From positions 107,677,195-107,741,194 of the forward strand of contig NC_071391.1 in the NCBI RefSeq assembly GCF_022682495.2: a stretch of 64,000 bases of DNA. The letters are read 5' to 3'. The stretch comes from Desmodus rotundus. Taxonomy: Eukaryota > Chordata > Mammalia > Chiroptera > Phyllostomidae. Numbering within the stretch: the first letter of the stretch is position 1; every line of letters starts with the position of its first letter. Below the pieces are notes generated by a model that saw only the letters and a program-made list of their open reading frames with translations, had not been told where the DNA came from and searched no databases. The position numbers and the translations under genes were made by a program. Positions 1 through 13,089 of this stretch are shown here, one piece after another.

Positions 1-143
1 GTGAGAACTCCAAAACTTTGTAAGTCATGTCAGAATATTAAATTGGTGAAAGAAAGTGAATTTGTTTTAACCATGTCAATAAAAACCACTGAGCGAATCT
101 TGCACAGCAGTATGTTCAGTGCTTTTCTGTTGAAAACGCTCAC

Positions 144-254
144 CTCAAAGTTGACTTTTTCAAAAGCTTCCAGGGCCTCCAAACGATTACCATCTATTTC
201 CAAACACTCGGTCAAATCGCGGCACCAAATAATTTGAGAAACCGTCAGGATCAC
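144..254 (-). CDS. DNAH6: DNAH6 exon (distal linker), last of the set
   Basis: The 37 codons [20 protein letters not shown] through [12 protein letters not shown] are phase 0. The acceptor is GTTTCCGTGCAG and the donor GTGAGC. This is the end of the linker region. The helix continuing after VNFE and the AAA1 module with its P-loop must lie in exons below position 1. Confidence 0.95.
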
Positions 255-3200
255 CTGCACGGAAACATCTCCCTTGAGTATGCGATGCATCGCACCAAAA
301 AGGGGATCAGATGGAAGTGTACGGAGTGTCATTTACTTGTGAAGGGTGGCCAGCTGTCACCCAGTCTGTCCTCGGTTTCCCCTGAGAGTCAGCGATGGCA
401 GCTTTGGACAGGCGACGCAAAGACGTGAACATGGCTTCCTCCACTTTCCCGAGCCATTCCTCCACGTTGCCTCGGGCCTTGAGGCCTTTGCCCAAGCTCA
501 CCTAGAAGAAAGCAGAGCAATGAGAGTACGGCTCATGTGTGACTTGCAGGATGTCGGTCCTCCGTACTTCTGTAACAGAAACCTGAGCCACGAAAACCCT
601 GAAGCTTGTCCACTAATTCTGGAACTTTCTATCATGGTCGCACTCTACACCTCTCTTTACCGCCTTTACCTATTGCTTTATTTTACTGCTTCCCTTTGGA
701 GCCAGCTCCCTTTAAGAGGAGTCTATGGGCACTACGTAAATTCTTTCACTTTCTTTTCCTACTTGCTGCCATTGGACTCTTGGCCCCAAACACTCCTCTA
801 AACCTGCTAAGGTCAGAAAGGTTAGCAACATTCTCCCAACTGTCCACCCCAACTGACACTTTTCAGTCCTTTTCATATTTATCTCTTGAATTTCCAATAA
901 TCTGACTGCTTGTCTGGGTCTCCTGCATCTGACCTTTTTATTTTTCCCTCCCTTTAAATTTCATGTTCTCCCTGGATGCTGGCCACATTCCTCCCTTCTC
1001 TCTTCCTTTCACTAGTGATGAGCAGCTTCTTTTGCAAGAAGACCAGTTCAGGGCAAGTGAAATGTTGATGGGCTCCTTCACTCCTGTAGAGTCGCCGCTG
1101 TGCTCTAACTGGACTGAAACCCTTGACATTCCGTGCACAGCTCGGCTGTGGAAGAACGCTCTCCCTTCCAGGGTTCCTCTCCATCTCCCTTGGCTGCGTC
1201 TGTGAGTATGTGCCATGTGTGTGAAGTCACCTGGTTGCCCACCGTCTGCTCATACGTCCACTTGTTGGTGTTTACCGTATGCCAGGCACTGTGCAGTGTG
1301 CCCTGGAGACGCCGCTGCCAATAATGACAACTAACACTTTCAGAGCACGCACTGGGTACTGCTCTAAGCAATTACATATAATAACACTTGAAAATCTCCA
1401 GCATCTCGTTAATCAGGCACTGTTAGTAACTACCGTTTTATGGATGAGGTTAAAGGTGGGACTTGAATCCAGTGGCATGGCAGTAGAACTGGCGCCCTTA
1501 ACCTGTCTGCTGTTGTGCCCCTTGTGAGGCTGAGAAAGACATGGCTCTGTGTTCTCCACTGTTTCCCAGAACAGAGCACATGCCTCTGTGGTTGCGTTTC
1601 CCGTGGCGCTTTTCAGTGTTTCTTTTTTTCACTGTGTCTAAACTAGAAATCTCCAAGGGCAGGAGTTTCCTCTTGGGTATCCCCAGAACTGCTGAGGCAG
1701 CAGAGTGCCAGCAGCAGGAGCCCTTGGTGGATGCTAAGAGCGACAGTGAATAAGCCTCTACCCTCAACCCTGGGAGGCTAACGAGTTTTACCCATAAAGA
1801 ATTTAAAACCAAAAGCACCTCACCCTTTCTCCCTCTGGTGACAGCATCGCCAAAATGTCATTAGTATAAACTTTTTCTGGCTCTCCATCCATACCAGGAA
1901 TTCTTCCTTCGGCAGGAGGCATGAGAGCAAATTCAAGCCTTGAAATGGAGTCGAAGCATTTCCTTAAGTGCGGCTGCACAGCTTGGGGATTTCGTGTCTG
2001 GGCCAAAATCTCCAGAAGTTCATCATTTGACAAGAAGTAAAATCTGGATTAAAGAAAATACTTAAAATATAACTTGGAATTGAAGCAAAGCCTTATACAG
2101 ACATACAAGATAACCCCCTTAGCCATATCTCTTCCCCATCCACTGATTTCCTGGACCTCCAAGCCTACTGGTCTTGGGTTTCTAGGGACATCACGTGTCC
2201 CTAAGGACAACTGCTGTGAATATTAGTACAGATGCATCTCAAACATCTAGAATTAGTGTCTGGTAAGTGAAAGATATTTTTCATAAAAATTATTTAAAAA
2301 GCTGGTTCTTGCTATAACACTGGTTGATTCACATGCCTGTGTTACTTAGCTCTGAGCTTCTATGGTGAAGAAATATTATTTGCTTTCCCTAGAATCTAGC
2401 CTAGTACCTCACACATAATTTGTTGGGCAGATGGATGGGTGGTTACAGGAACTTTACTTGGTTCTGTGAATATATGCATGTGGGCCATGCTGGTGTGAGA
2501 CTGCATGGGATTCTCTTAGATCCTGCCCCGCAGGGCCATTTGGAGGCAGGAAAAGGCCTTAGGAAAAGAACTAGAGAAGGTGCATACCTGGATGCCCAGG
2601 GGTGAAGGTGAGGGAGGAAGGCCTGGCCAGAGAAGTCGCTTCATTTCTGTGAAGGAAGCTGCCACCCACAAGAACTCCCTTAGGGTTGGAGGAATCCCGT
2701 GAATATCAGACGGGCCCCACGTGGGAGAGAGGGGGCCAGATGGGTACCAGCCACATCAGGCTTCTCCCGTCACCTCCACCCTTCCCTGCTCCAAACTGGA
2801 GCCCTTGGAAAACGAACAGGAAGTTGGGAGAGTTGATCATTGTACATCCTCATCATCACTAACACGTTCAGCCCTGCAACAGGGTTGGGGCAGGGAATGG
2901 GGAGGTTTTAACTTTGAAAGAAGTTTAGAGTTTTGATTATTACAGCTAATTTTTTGGGCTAAGGTGACAAGAGGCTTTTTTTTTTTATTATTATCTGAGA
3001 ATGACAGGAAAATTCATGAGGCTTGGTCAAGATTTTATCTAAAGGGGCGGGAAGAAACTAGCCCCAGGAGGAAATGCAGCAGGAGTTATTGGTTACAAAG
3101 GAAGACGTTTTGGTTGCACATACTAGTCCTGCTTCTTTAACATGACACAAACACTCATAACTAATTTGTCCCCAAACTTTGTTTTCAGCGAAGGGAACAG

Positions 3201-4120
3201 ATAACTGTAAAGATGAGCCTTTGAGCCCTGGGAGAGCGGGGCAGCGTTGTGTTCCTCTTGCGTCTCCAAGACCTACCCTGGCCCACAGCGCGCAGAAGCC
3301 ACGCCCCACAGAGCCTCCTGACACAATGAACACTGCGGGCCCAGTTGGTGTCATTCCAAACAAGAGGAATTAAAGGGGAACTGATACTTTTCAGTGTTCA
3401 GTATTTTCATAGGTAAATTTGTGCCTGGCTTTCTTTACATATCAAAAGCAGTTTCTTTAAATATCAAAAATGTCTTTGGCCTTGGAAGATCCAGGTTGGG
3501 AACCACTGATTTAAGAATGCAATAGACGAAAGGCAAGTTCCAAACCTCACACTCTTCCATCTTTTTCCATGTTGCTAGGTTTGTGTAAGATTTTGGTAAG
3601 CTTTGGTAAGATTCTTTAAAGTCCAACTACTTCTGTTAAAACTCAACCAGATCCTCTGGGTCCTGCGTTTCCTGCGCACACAGAGTCCGTCCTGGTTACT
3701 CAGCTATGACCCCTCTCAAGCAGGCAACCCAGATGAGCACCTAACTCCAGCCGCCTCCGTGGTTGTTCTGATACAGAACTTAACTCCCACTCCTTAACAG
3801 CTAACAGGAAAATCCATAAACGATGAATATGTTGTTAATGTTCTCTGTTCTCTGTTACGGTGCAACGTGCCCCAGTGACGACAGCTGGGGGCTTTTGCTA
3901 CTACCATCAAGTAGTCTTATCCAAGTGTATCACAGAGGGTTGTCGCCAAGACTGCCCAAGTGGTGACCGTGCGCGCCCTGAGGGCAGGGGCCCGGCCTTT
4001 TCTTCTTTGTACCTTCAGCACTGAGCAAAACGTTTGGTATGTTTTTATTTATTTATTTTTTAGTCCTCACCTGAGGATATGTTTATTGATTTTAGAGAGA
4101 GAAGGGAGAGTGGGGGGGGG

Positions 4121-4167
<47 letters not shown>

Positions 4168-6767
4168 GTCAATGTGAGAGAGAAACGTCAATCTGTAGCC
4201 TCCTGCATGTGCCCTGACTGGGAATCCAACCCACAGCCTTTCAGTGCACGAGATGATGCTCCAACCCACTGAGCCACCCTGCCAGGCCATTCGATATGCT
4301 TTTAGAATGCATAGGTGAGTAAAAAATTTCATTTGGAGTTTGTGAAAAAGTCTCTTAGGCAACTTCTATAGTGACATTCTTAGACCATCAACTCACTGAA
4401 AGAAACCTGCCCGGGCAACACAGGTCTCCAACTTTTCGCATACACTTCTGTGGACGCACGTGTGTACATACATGACACACCCATCAGTGGTGCAAAGTCG
4501 TGACCAAGAATCCTTCCAGCACCTTGGGTACTTACCCACTTAACCTGTACCTCACCTTGACAGGCATTTGCGCTCCCTAGTCAAGATACTAGAAGGATCG
4601 CCATTTTCAAATGTCTTTCTTGTTTCTCTCTTTGCTTCCCTCATATTTTGAGGGTGTGGTTTGTTTTTAAGTATATCCTTTTAAATTAATGGATAGTCTT
4701 AACTACTAAAAAATATCGTAGGTTGCTTTGTAAACTTACCTTGGGAAGATAACTCTTTTTGATTCTAAATATGACTCTAGACACTTCTGAATTTGGTCCA
4801 GTAATGCATTATTGTTTTGAAAAGTCTCCAGAAGTCCTGTTCATTGAAAAAAAGGGACTGGTAAAATTGTGTTAAAATAAACAGAGAATAGATTTTAAGT
4901 GGAAATAGAATACTATATTAATATTTTTAAAGCTTTTGTTTTATTTAGTAAAAACAATCTAACAAATTAAAATTTGTGAGGTGGCTAAGAATGTTAAGTA
5001 TTAGTGTAATTAATATTAATTTTAATATTTACCATAGTTGAACAAGAATTTAACTTGGAACATTTTTAGCTAGCATCCTCCCTTTTGGGGGGCTGAGGGT
5101 ACACAAACAAAAGCCAAACAGTTGTCTTTTTGACCCTCTGGGCAAATCCATTCTCTGAATTTTCTTATTCGTGTTTTCTGTTTCCTCTGCATCTTTAGAT
5201 GCTGAAATTGTGCAATGGGATTCTACTTCTTTATCACTAAACTCTGGCACCATAAGGGGCAACATTCACGCCTTACCTAACTTTGAGGTTTTGGCACCTA
5301 TCGCAGTGCTTGGCTTACCTGCCCATCCAAGAGTCAAACCCTGTCTTTCCCATGGCCCCAAAGGATGTGATCAATGACCCAATCCAATCCCTAGCCCCCA
5401 CCCAAGCATACCTGTCTGGCTTCACTTCATAACCCCCTCGTGTGCACTCCACTTCAACCCACACTGGCTTCCTTTTCAACAATTGTGCATGCTAAGTTCA
5501 CTCTCACCTCAGGGTCTTTGCCTGTGTTCTCGTCTCTGCCTTTAACAATACTCCCTCCCTCAAACGCTCTCATGTCCTCATTCCTACAGACTTCTGTTCA
5601 AAAGCCACTTTATCCAAAGGGCTTCCGTCTCTCTCTCTCTCTCCCTCCCTCTCTCTCTCTCTCTCTCTTTCACACACACACACACACACACACGGCTACT
5701 CTCCATCCCCTTTACCTTGCATAATTTTTCTTCATAGCTTTATCATCACCTGCAATGATTCATACAGGATCACACTTCTTTATTTGAAGTCCCTAGGACT
5801 AGGTGTATTTTGGAATCAGATTTTTTAAAATTTCAAAAGTTACATAATAAGTCTAGGAGGAACTAGGACAACACTCTGTAACCAAACACATTAATATTTT
5901 TGCAGCAAAAGATTTGAATTCACACACTCAGTGGATATGGTAGGCAGAACAAAGGTCTTGCAGAGATGTCCACGTCCCGATCCCCAGCACCTGAGAAGAT
6001 GCTAGTTGATATGGAAAGAGGAAGTTGGCAGGTGTGATTACATTAAGGGTCATGGAAGGGGGAGATTATGGTGGGCCAGCCCGTGGACCCAGTGTGATCA
6101 CAGGGGTCCTTACGAGAGGGAAGGCAGGAGGGTTGGGGGCAGGGGAGGGGCTGTGATGACAAAAGCAGCTCGGAGTGATGCACGTTCTGGCTCACAGGGC
6201 ACCAGAAGCCAAGGAGTGTGGGCAGCCTCTAGAAGCCCCAAAGTTTTACAGTTTTCAATTCTATCATACCATATAGTTTTTCCTTTCTGCTTTTGCTGAA
6301 GAGTCTTTGGACAAAGATTGTAGCCCAGCAGGCTGCCGCTGCTTGGCAGGGAAGCTGTCTGCGGGTATTTACCACCATGGGTTATGTGCTGCCCTTCGCA
6401 GAACCAACAAGCTTGCAGAGGCTTCGATACAAATCATGAAGTTCAATAACTGTGTATGTGCCTCAGAGAGTTTAATTCCAGAACCCCAGAAATGGAACTT
6501 ATTAAGATGCATTTCAACACTGAGGTTAGAATTACAATTGGTGGTAATATTTTTAACAGGTTTTAATGAGTTAATTAAAAAAGGTATAGACATTTTTGTG
6601 GTGTGAAGTTTGTGGGAGCTTTAGCAGAATGGGTCAGTGGGAGGTTACTGTCACATCGTGTGGTCACAGTTGTGAAATTGAAGCATGACTCTGTGGCAGC
6701 ACCCCCAAATTATAACAATAGCCAAAAAAGTAGGTTCTTCTTGACAAAAGTATGAAGCAAGCTGAGA

Positions 6768-6801
<34 letters not shown>

Positions 6802-9800
6802 GTGATATTTGATCCATGTTGCAAGAGTGTCGAATACACCACAAACACACCTGGTCATCAATGCTGACCAGAAGGAAGGGTTGAGTGCACCACATGTTAC
6901 TAGACTCTGAAAGGTGACAACCACTTTAAATGACTGTAAAGTCTTTTTGTTTGATTTTAAAATTTTGTGTTATACCTGGCTGAGTTGCTGCTCGAAGAGC
7001 ATTCGGCAGCCGGTTGACCTTCCTCATGATCTCTTTCCAGGACTTATCCACCTGAAGGAACATCTTGGCCTCCGCAGGCAACTGCCTCTGGATGTCTGGG
7101 GCGTTAAAAATACTTTCCAGGTAGAGCCAGTTTCGCTGGCAGTTCAGCCACTCCTCCTAGGAGAAAAACATGGACGTTATCCAATTTTAACCCCAAATTT
7201 GAAACATTCAGTTACATTGAAAGTAATTATGTGGTAATTCACTGTATCTTTTTCCCTTTGGGGTCTTCTTACAGGTCCATTGAAATAAAACCTCCTTAAA
7301 GGGTCCAAGACTCAGCTCAGCCTGATTTCAACCCATTTTCTGCTGGGTAGAGTTATAACGAATCTGCTGTGTGGTAATCAGAATGGACCCAGGGAAAGAG
7401 AATTAATATGCCCCCAGGAGACATTTAGGGGTGGGGGGCAGCAGCAAGATGCTTATTTAAAGAAATGAAGGGTTGGGAAGTGGAAGTGGTGAGTTTAGTG
7501 ACAATTTCCAAATACAGGGTCCAGCAAAGATAGATTTACAGTTGTAACTACATGAAACAGTTTATTCCTGTATTATTTATTAATTATTATATTACTTTTT
7601 CCTTATGAACAACTATAAACATACTTTTGCCTCACCTTGTATTGAAAGTTATTAAGAACAGATTTTTCAATTATATGTATATTCTTCCTTCTCTCCTTTT
7701 TAAAAAAAGAAATATGATTCATTTCCTTCAATCAAAAATATAAAACCCGCTTGTGACAATACATGTGGTAAATACATGAACAGGAAGAAGAAGAACATCA
7801 CTCATTGCTTCTCCTCTTAGAGACAATCCCGATTACCAAAGAAACTGGAAATGCAGTGTCAGAACCAAAGTCTAGACCTCACCTTCTCTGTGCCTCCTGC
7901 CCAAGAGCCGCGAAAGTTTCTTACTCCTTACTCTAGATTTGGGGGTTATACATAAGCCTCAAGGTCGCAGTCACTCCTGACTCTATCTCAGCTCTCACAC
8001 TTGGTAGTCTCTGAGAAGTCCCCACTACTCAGCACTGGGTTCTTTTAAGGATCCCCTATGAAAACATGTAATTTTCTTTGATTTATAGAATCTGCCTTCA
8101 TAGGGCTTAGCCGTCAGTACAGAAGGCTGGACGGGGGTCAGTTTATAAAGTGTTAAAGCGGAGAAACTCCTGAAAAAGGTCTCTGTGAAACAAAGATGGA
8201 ACAAATTGTCTTTTCCTACTAGTGTATTTATTATTTCACAGATAAATCTTCATATTAGAATGTATAGAAACCTAAATATAATTAAATCAGCCTAAAAATC
8301 TGAAGTCTAAGAAAGAGATTGGATGGGAACAAAGTGAGGTCAGTGTGAGTCTCTGTTTTGCTATGGGATCATCTGCGGTAGAATAAAATAAAAAGGAGGT
8401 GTGTGCCACAAGGAAAGCTACCAAGAGACTGTAAGCAACAGTGAATGATTTTCCAGTAAGTATGAGGTTGTTGTGGCCGGACTATTAAGGCGGCTCCAGG
8501 ATCTGGTGTTCTCACCCTTATGTGGTCCTGTCCCCTTGTTGGTGCTCGCTCCCACCCATGTAGCCTATGGCAAAGCTAACGGGATGCACACAATTATGTG
8601 TGCATTAGTTTTGCTGAAGGCTTTCTCTTCCTTGCTAGATTGATGAAGCAAGCTGTCATGTTGGGGAAAGTCCTCATTGGAAAACCAAAAAAGCAGCTGT
8701 GGACGACATGTAGGAGTTGAGGATGGCATTCAGATGACAGTTGGCAAGGCTGTAGTCCAAGACTTGCAAGGAAATAATTTCTGCCAACAACCTGAGTGAC
8801 CTTAAAAGTGGATCCCTCCTGAGCTGAACCTCTGATGAGAACCCAGTCCTGGACCACCTCTTCATGGAACCCTGGTGAGACCTTAAGTAGGAGACCCAGT
8901 TAAGCCACAACTGAACTACTGCAGAGACTGGGGTATAATAAACATATATTGTTTTATGTTACTAAGTTTGTGGTATTTTGTTTCACAGCAATTACGACTA
9001 ATAAAAGGTGATGGGATAATCTTGTAAAGAAGAGCTCAATATATTTGCATTTTCCTTACATTCTGAACATAGTTAGACACCATCAATTAAATATTACAGC
9101 TAAACTACACAATATTTAAATGATCGAACAACTGATTTCTAAGGTCCAGTGGCTCTCCAGTTCTCTGAGTCCCTGGACTGAAATTGTCCTTACTCACCAG
9201 TGTTTGACTAAATAGAGCAAGTTGTTTCTGCCAGTCATCCACTCGAGTTTTCAGCGGACCAACATAACGTGACGAGGCAATGGTTGCAACGTTGATGGTA
9301 CTGTCATCAAGAAGGACCTTTAAAGAAAAAAAAAGAGAAAAGAATGCAATATCATATGTTTGTGCTGTCAAAGTTAACTGTAGATATTTAGTCCCAAGAG
9401 TCCATTTGAAATCCAGCTTCTTGAATGAACAGCTTAGCCCTTCCTACTGGTTCCTCCCCATACAATTCCCCTCCGTATCCCATTTACTATGGCTTCCATG
9501 GCTGACAACCCAGTGTCATGTTCTCTCAAGTGTCGTAAAGGATGTCTGATTGCCACATCTCGGCTGTTTCTGTAATTATGTATGGCACAACTTTTTCTTT
9601 CGTTCAACACGCTTCTATCTCTCCCCCTACTTCAGAGTATCTGCTAACTTCTTCACACTATTTGGTCATCCAGGCCTTTATTTCTCAAAAGTATCAAAAC
9701 TAGCAAAAGACAGCAAAATTAGCTGTCTTTTCTATCTAATGAAACATCACTTTCCTTCAGGTGTCTTCAGGAAGAGGGAAATTGAATTCATTCATATCAA

Positions 9801-12800
9801 ACTCTGAATGGTTACAGTTTTCCCTCTGCATCCCATCCCTCCTCCATTTAACACTATAGCAACCCTCACAGAACATATGCATCTTTAAAAAATGTGTCTG
9901 TTAATCTAAAGGGTTTCAATTGCTCTATTTAAATTATAAACTTCTTGAGAGCAGAAGCCTGATTGCCTAGCATCATTTGACCTTATACTGACTTTCACCT
10001 TGAATCTACTCTCCCATCCACTGCCCAGAATGACGTATGATCTTGCTCTGCCAAGTTATACCTGGCGAAGCCATTTCATCTCCAGTTCTGGCCTGGATAC
10101 ACCCTACAGACCAGGGGTTTGCTATAGGGAACTGATCCGAGTGGCAGTGGTGAATGTAGCCCAGCCTCTGATTTGGGAAGCTGGTGGGAGCCGAGCTCAC
10201 AGATTGGTTTTACCATGGGGAACCAGGCCTGCATTGCACCTGGGCTGCTTTGAGGCTTGCTTTTGCTAAAACTCCCTCACTCTGAATTGAGTCAGCAAAT
10301 GTTTACTGCATATCTTTAAAGTAACTTCCTAAAGTCTGTGCTAAACCTCCCAAGGATGGAGTGTAACCAGTTCAACCACTTTTCCCCTTGCATTTGCAAC
10401 ATCCTTTCTTTTGTTATCTGTAAAAGGTAATCACCTAAAGTGAAACTGTGCATAGTAAATGAGGGCCATCCTCCATGTAATGTGCCCAGAAAAGCAATAA
10501 AAGCCTGTCCAGACAAGGGTCTGGGTGCTCTCTTGCTCAGAGTGGCCATGCTGTCCCTTTTTCTCCACAGGAATTCTGCAGTTCATGTGAATTTGTTTGT
10601 TGCATCCACAACACACAGACCCCACTGGTCAGGGTCCACATCACTTTGCTTTTTAAATTGAGCTGTAAGAACCAGATTCCTTTGCTAACTAAATGTGTCT
10701 TTGGATTTTAAGCCACTAAGAATATCCCAACACATAGGTTAGACTTACCTTCTTTTGTTATTCATAGAGCATGGATATATATTCCTAATCTAAAAAAAAA
10801 TCAAGTGAATTTAGCTTCTTAGTGTGCTATAAACCCGATATACTCATTCATGTTTCTTTGCCTCATTTTTAAAAAGATTTTATTTATTTATTTTTAGAGA
10901 GAGGAGAAAGGAAGGGGAAAAAGAGGGAGAGAAACGTCAATGTGTGGTTGCCTCTCAAGAGACCTCTACTAGGGACCTGGCCCACAACCCAGGCATGTGC
11001 TCTAACCAGGAATAGAACCAGCAACCCTTTGGTTTGTAGGCCAGCACTCAATCCACTGAGCCACACCAGCCAGGGCTCTTTGCCTCATTTAAATGGTTTG
11101 ACATGTCCTTTATTCTCATCTATGTCTATCAAATCCCCTTCACCCTTTAAGGCCCAGTATATCTTAGCTAATCAAAGAAGGATTCTTTGATCACTTCTGC
11201 CATTAATGATCTCTTTGCTTTTCTAAATTCCCCAATAGTTATCAAGTATAGGATTATACTCCTACATATATATGCCATTTTTATTGCTTTGCTAAATATT
11301 TCATGTGTAAGCATTCCTGTCAATTATTCATACTCATATTTTGCCTTCCCAATTAAATTTTTCTTATTTAGTAACTCTCATACTTCATTTGTTCATCATA
11401 ATCTCCCATAAGAAATTTAGGACTAGGTCTGGCCAGAACCTTCACCATAAGTTTTCAATAACCCCGTTACCTACCTGTATGTCATCTGTGCCTCCTAAGA
11501 TAAACACATCTTTGGTGTCACGGTGAGGGAGAATGACAAATTCAGTTGTTTTCCAAGAATCTTCCACCTTAGAAATAATTCAAATGTTGGAATATTAAGT
11601 TCATTTGTGTTCAGGTTTTTAATAAGTGCATATGAAATGAAATAAATAAATAGTTTCCCAGACAAGAAAACGCTAGAATTCATGGCCACAAAACCAGTAT
11701 TATATGAAATGTTAAAGGGTTTCCTTTAAGAAGAAGAAGATGAAAAAACATTTTAAAAAAAGCAACAAAATGCTAATAAATACATATCTATGAACTCAAT
11801 CTAGAAAAACAAAATGGACAAGCAGTATAAAAACAGACTTATAGATACAGAGAACGTTTTGGTGGTTGCCAGATTGGAAGGGGTGAGGGTTGGGTGTAAG
11901 AAGTGAAGGAGTTAGGAAGTACAAACTGGTAGTTACAGAACAGTCATGGGAATGTATTGTACAGCATAGGGAATGTAGTCGACAGTATTCTAATAACATT
12001 GTTTGGTGTCAGATGGGTGCAACTTATTGGGATGATCACTTAGTAAATTATATAATGTCTAATCTCTGGGGATTACACCCAAAACTAATATAATAATGTA
12101 TGTCAACTGTAATTGAAAAAAATTTTAAATTATTAAAAAACTCCATAATAATCCCATTCTTCTCCTTTACTGCTTTAAAAATTCTAACAATCATTTTCTC
12201 AGTTAAATGACATTAATTTACTGAATTTCATTGACTAATGTTATACATGAATAACTTGTGATACTTTAATGTGTATTTTCTATCACTCTATGCTTTAATT
12301 AAAAGAAAAAATTCTTTTTACACAGGTGATGGGTGGATATGTGTACATTTTTAGGGTAAAAATGTAAGTATCCCAAGTAGAGAAGTCTTCTCAATGTGTT
12401 TTGAAGCATTTCACACAGTTAGTTCTCTGGTGATTTGAAGGGTAATATATTTTGATATAAAAGATATTCTTTGGTATGTCATTCTTTATATAAGAATGCA
12501 AATTTCAAACTTCGTTGCCATCAGGTTTATGTTGGGCTACAAGCTAAGTAGAAAGAAGGTATTTATAATGTATAATGATAATGATAATGATAGTAAGTGT
12601 AAGAAAACAACAGAAGGATGCCTGGTAATGAGAGGCTGAAAGCTGCAACGTGGAAAAATCTATCCAGATAAACCAAAAGTTGGTGGCAAGAAAACCTCTA
12701 CATTTCCAGATCTTAAGAATATGTTTTCTAGATTTACCTTTTTAAGAATTACTTCTAAGGCAGCTTCTCCAGAAGCCTGTCCAGAAATGTCCTGGATTTC

Positions 12801-13052
12801 TTCGGCAAAGTCAAAAACATGCAACTCGGAGAGCCTCTCTAAGGTCAACGGAGTTTCAAGGTCGACTAGAGTGGCGTCCACTGTGTGTTCAATGGCTGTC
12901 CAATGTCTAGGCTTCAAAGTTGGGTTCCTCAAGTCAACAATAACTGGAAGCTGGAAAACAAACACTCTCAGAGGCGCCATGCTTTTCATCTTACGAGCAT
13001 AGATTTTAATTCAAGAATGTAGAGATCTGGAAAGAAGACCACTTGTACTCTT

Positions 13053-13089
<37 letters not shown>

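Noticed and set aside
307..336. Read-through of the 82-bp intron as coding
   Set aside because: VNDTPYTSI breaks the conserved [11 protein letters not shown] junction, and good GT/AG sites bound the intron.
3960..4362. Open frames rich in Arg-Glu or Ser-Leu repeats
   Set aside because: They translate the GA-tract inside a VES SINE.
6651..6924. Frames with poly-His, poly-Ser or poly-Ile tracts
   Set aside because: They are translations of the (GAT)n microsatellite at 6768-6800.
12721..13002. Plus-strand 93-codon frame
   Set aside because: It is the antisense shadow of the DNAH6 exon at 12738-12950.
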